From the NCBI RefSeq assembly GCF_006538345.1, contig NZ_BJKL01000004.1, positions 62,001 through 126,000 of the forward strand: a stretch of DNA of 64,000 nucleotides, given 5' to 3'. A model generated the notes under the pieces. It was not told where the DNA came from. It made no database searches and worked only from the letters and a program-made list of their open reading frames with translations. The position numbers and the translations under genes are program-made. Shown in pieces: positions 63,384-64,000 of the stretch (the stretch's first letter is position 1; the number at the start of each line of letters is the position of its first letter). Origin of the DNA: Alteromonas sp. KUL49 (GTDB lineage: Bacteria > Pseudomonadota > Gammaproteobacteria > Enterobacterales > Alteromonadaceae).

Positions 63384-64000
63384 CTACAGCCCTCTCGCTT
63401 CCGCCATCGCCCAATCATTTTCAATTCTTGTACTTGTCCATAAGAAAACAGCAATTGACAAGGTGTATGGAATAAGCAGATAGCACAGTGCAGTGCGCAA
63501 TGCTTCAACGGGCCCTAAAGAAGGCACCAGTGCTTCACTGATGATTCCGGTAAGTGTTGGACCGCCGCCCAGAGCAATGATATTCAATACAAAGAAAAAC
63601 AATGCTGTTGACATTGCTCTCACATTTACTGGCGCGAGTGTCTGCGCCATTGCAAAACTAGGTCCTAAGTAAGAGCCACTGGTAAATAGTAGGAATGTCA
63701 TCAGACCCACGGATAACCACAGGTCGTTAACCTGAAGAGACGCATAAAATGCAGGAACACCAATGATAAGCGCTATTGCAGGTAACAATGCGTAGGCCTT
63801 TTTATTGTGCTTGCCCCACTTATCAGCAATGACGCCTCCCAACCAAACACCTAGTGCATAAGCAGTACCATTCACAATACCAAATGCGACAAGTAGCTGT
63901 GTGATATCAAGTCCCGCGAAGGCTCTCACATAGTAGTCGATAACCCATGTGGAAATAGCGTAGTTACCGAACGAACCAAATGATATACCTAACGCCATCC
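63384..64000 (-). CDS. MFS transporter, C-terminal part (gene continues beyond the window)
   Basis: The last about 204 residues of a major facilitator superfamily transporter (the 5' end lies right of 64000). The C-half has about six membrane helices. The motif VWLGGVIADKWGKHNKKAYA is an A-like cytoplasmic loop (G-x-x-x-D-R/K-x-G-R/K), with the downstream helices ALFFFVLNIIALGGGPTLTG. It resembles the spinster/phthalate-permease-like group. Substrate unknown. Downstream on the same strand follows the alpha/beta hydrolase. Confidence 0.82.
   Translation of the reverse strand, partial: MALGISFGSFGNYAISTWVIDYYVRAFAGLDITQLLVAFGIVNGTAYALGVWLGGVIADKWGKHNKKAYALLPAIALIIGVPAFYASLQVNDLWLSVGLMTFLLFTSGSYLGPSFAMAQTLAPVNVRAMSTALFFFVLNIIALGGGPTLTGIISEALVPSLGPVEALRTALCYLLIPYTLSIAVFLWTSTRIENDWAMAEARGL

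Overview
The window is about 64 kb of chromosome from a marine gammaproteobacterium, most probably an Alteromonadaceae member (Alteromonas / Aestuariibacter / Glaciecola type). This rests on the housekeeping proteins (TopA, HrpA, RlmI, DnaQ next to RnhA, ExoI, LolD/LolE), the TonB receptor + flavin halogenase + SapC gene set, a MerR-type LiuR leucine operon, and several small c-di-GMP proteins. No prophage, integron, CRISPR array, rRNA or complete insertion sequence was found. The only RNA gene is one tRNA-Asp.

Layout. (1) 1-8.9 kb is an accessory nutrient-uptake locus: IclR regulator, phytanoyl-CoA-dioxygenase-like enzyme, NHL beta-propeller, TonB-dependent receptor, flavin-dependent halogenase homologue, SapC-family protein and a truncated LacI regulator. 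Three copies of a 15-bp imperfect palindrome, one before the dioxygenase and two around the receptor promoter, suggest a single local regulator. A 106-bp MITE-like element follows. (2) 8.9-25.6 kb mixes an EAL protein, GNAT, DUF2058, topA, astB, a Big-1 lipoprotein, a DAACS symporter, fdhD-ydeP and lolD-lolE. (3) 25.7-39.4 kb carries tRNA-Asp, a TIGR03503-like protein, divergent dnaQ/rnhA, a quinone reductase, rlmI, a Fur-box-preceded DUF2061 protein, a PilZ protein, hrpA, a frameshifted NhaC antiporter, an AraC regulator and a degenerate GGDEF protein. (4) 39.4-45.4 kb is a phytate/organic-phosphate locus (TonB receptor, purple-acid-phosphatase-like enzyme, tandem beta-propeller phytase) preceded by a good PhoB box. 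(5) 45.4-51 kb has a CBS protein, sbcB, a DUF342 protein and a periplasmic-sensor GGDEF protein. (6) 51-59.4 kb is the leucine/isovalerate catabolic cluster: thiolase, divergent from liuR-liuA-liuB-liuC-liuD-liuE, with two LiuR-like operators between them. (7) 59.5-64 kb holds an SRPBCC protein, a nucleoside hydrolase, glgC, an alpha/beta hydrolase and a truncated MFS transporter.

How the genes work together. The phytate locus would import the substrate or its products across the outer membrane and strip phosphate during phosphate starvation. The liu cluster converts isovaleryl-CoA to acetoacetate and acetyl-CoA, and the adjacent thiolase can process acetoacetyl-CoA. Two degenerate GGDEF proteins (about 38.5-39.4 and 49.4-50.8 kb) have both lost the glutamate of the active-site motif but kept the RxxD inhibitory site, so they look like c-di-GMP receptors rather than cyclases.

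Sequence quality. Three genes (hrpA 5' end, nhaC, liuD) are each broken by a single-base length change in or next to a homopolymer run. This may be sequencing error. For hrpA, the sequence A AAA AAC in the right frame also permits a -1 programmed frameshift. All functional statements are from reading the sequence and family knowledge; no database search was run.
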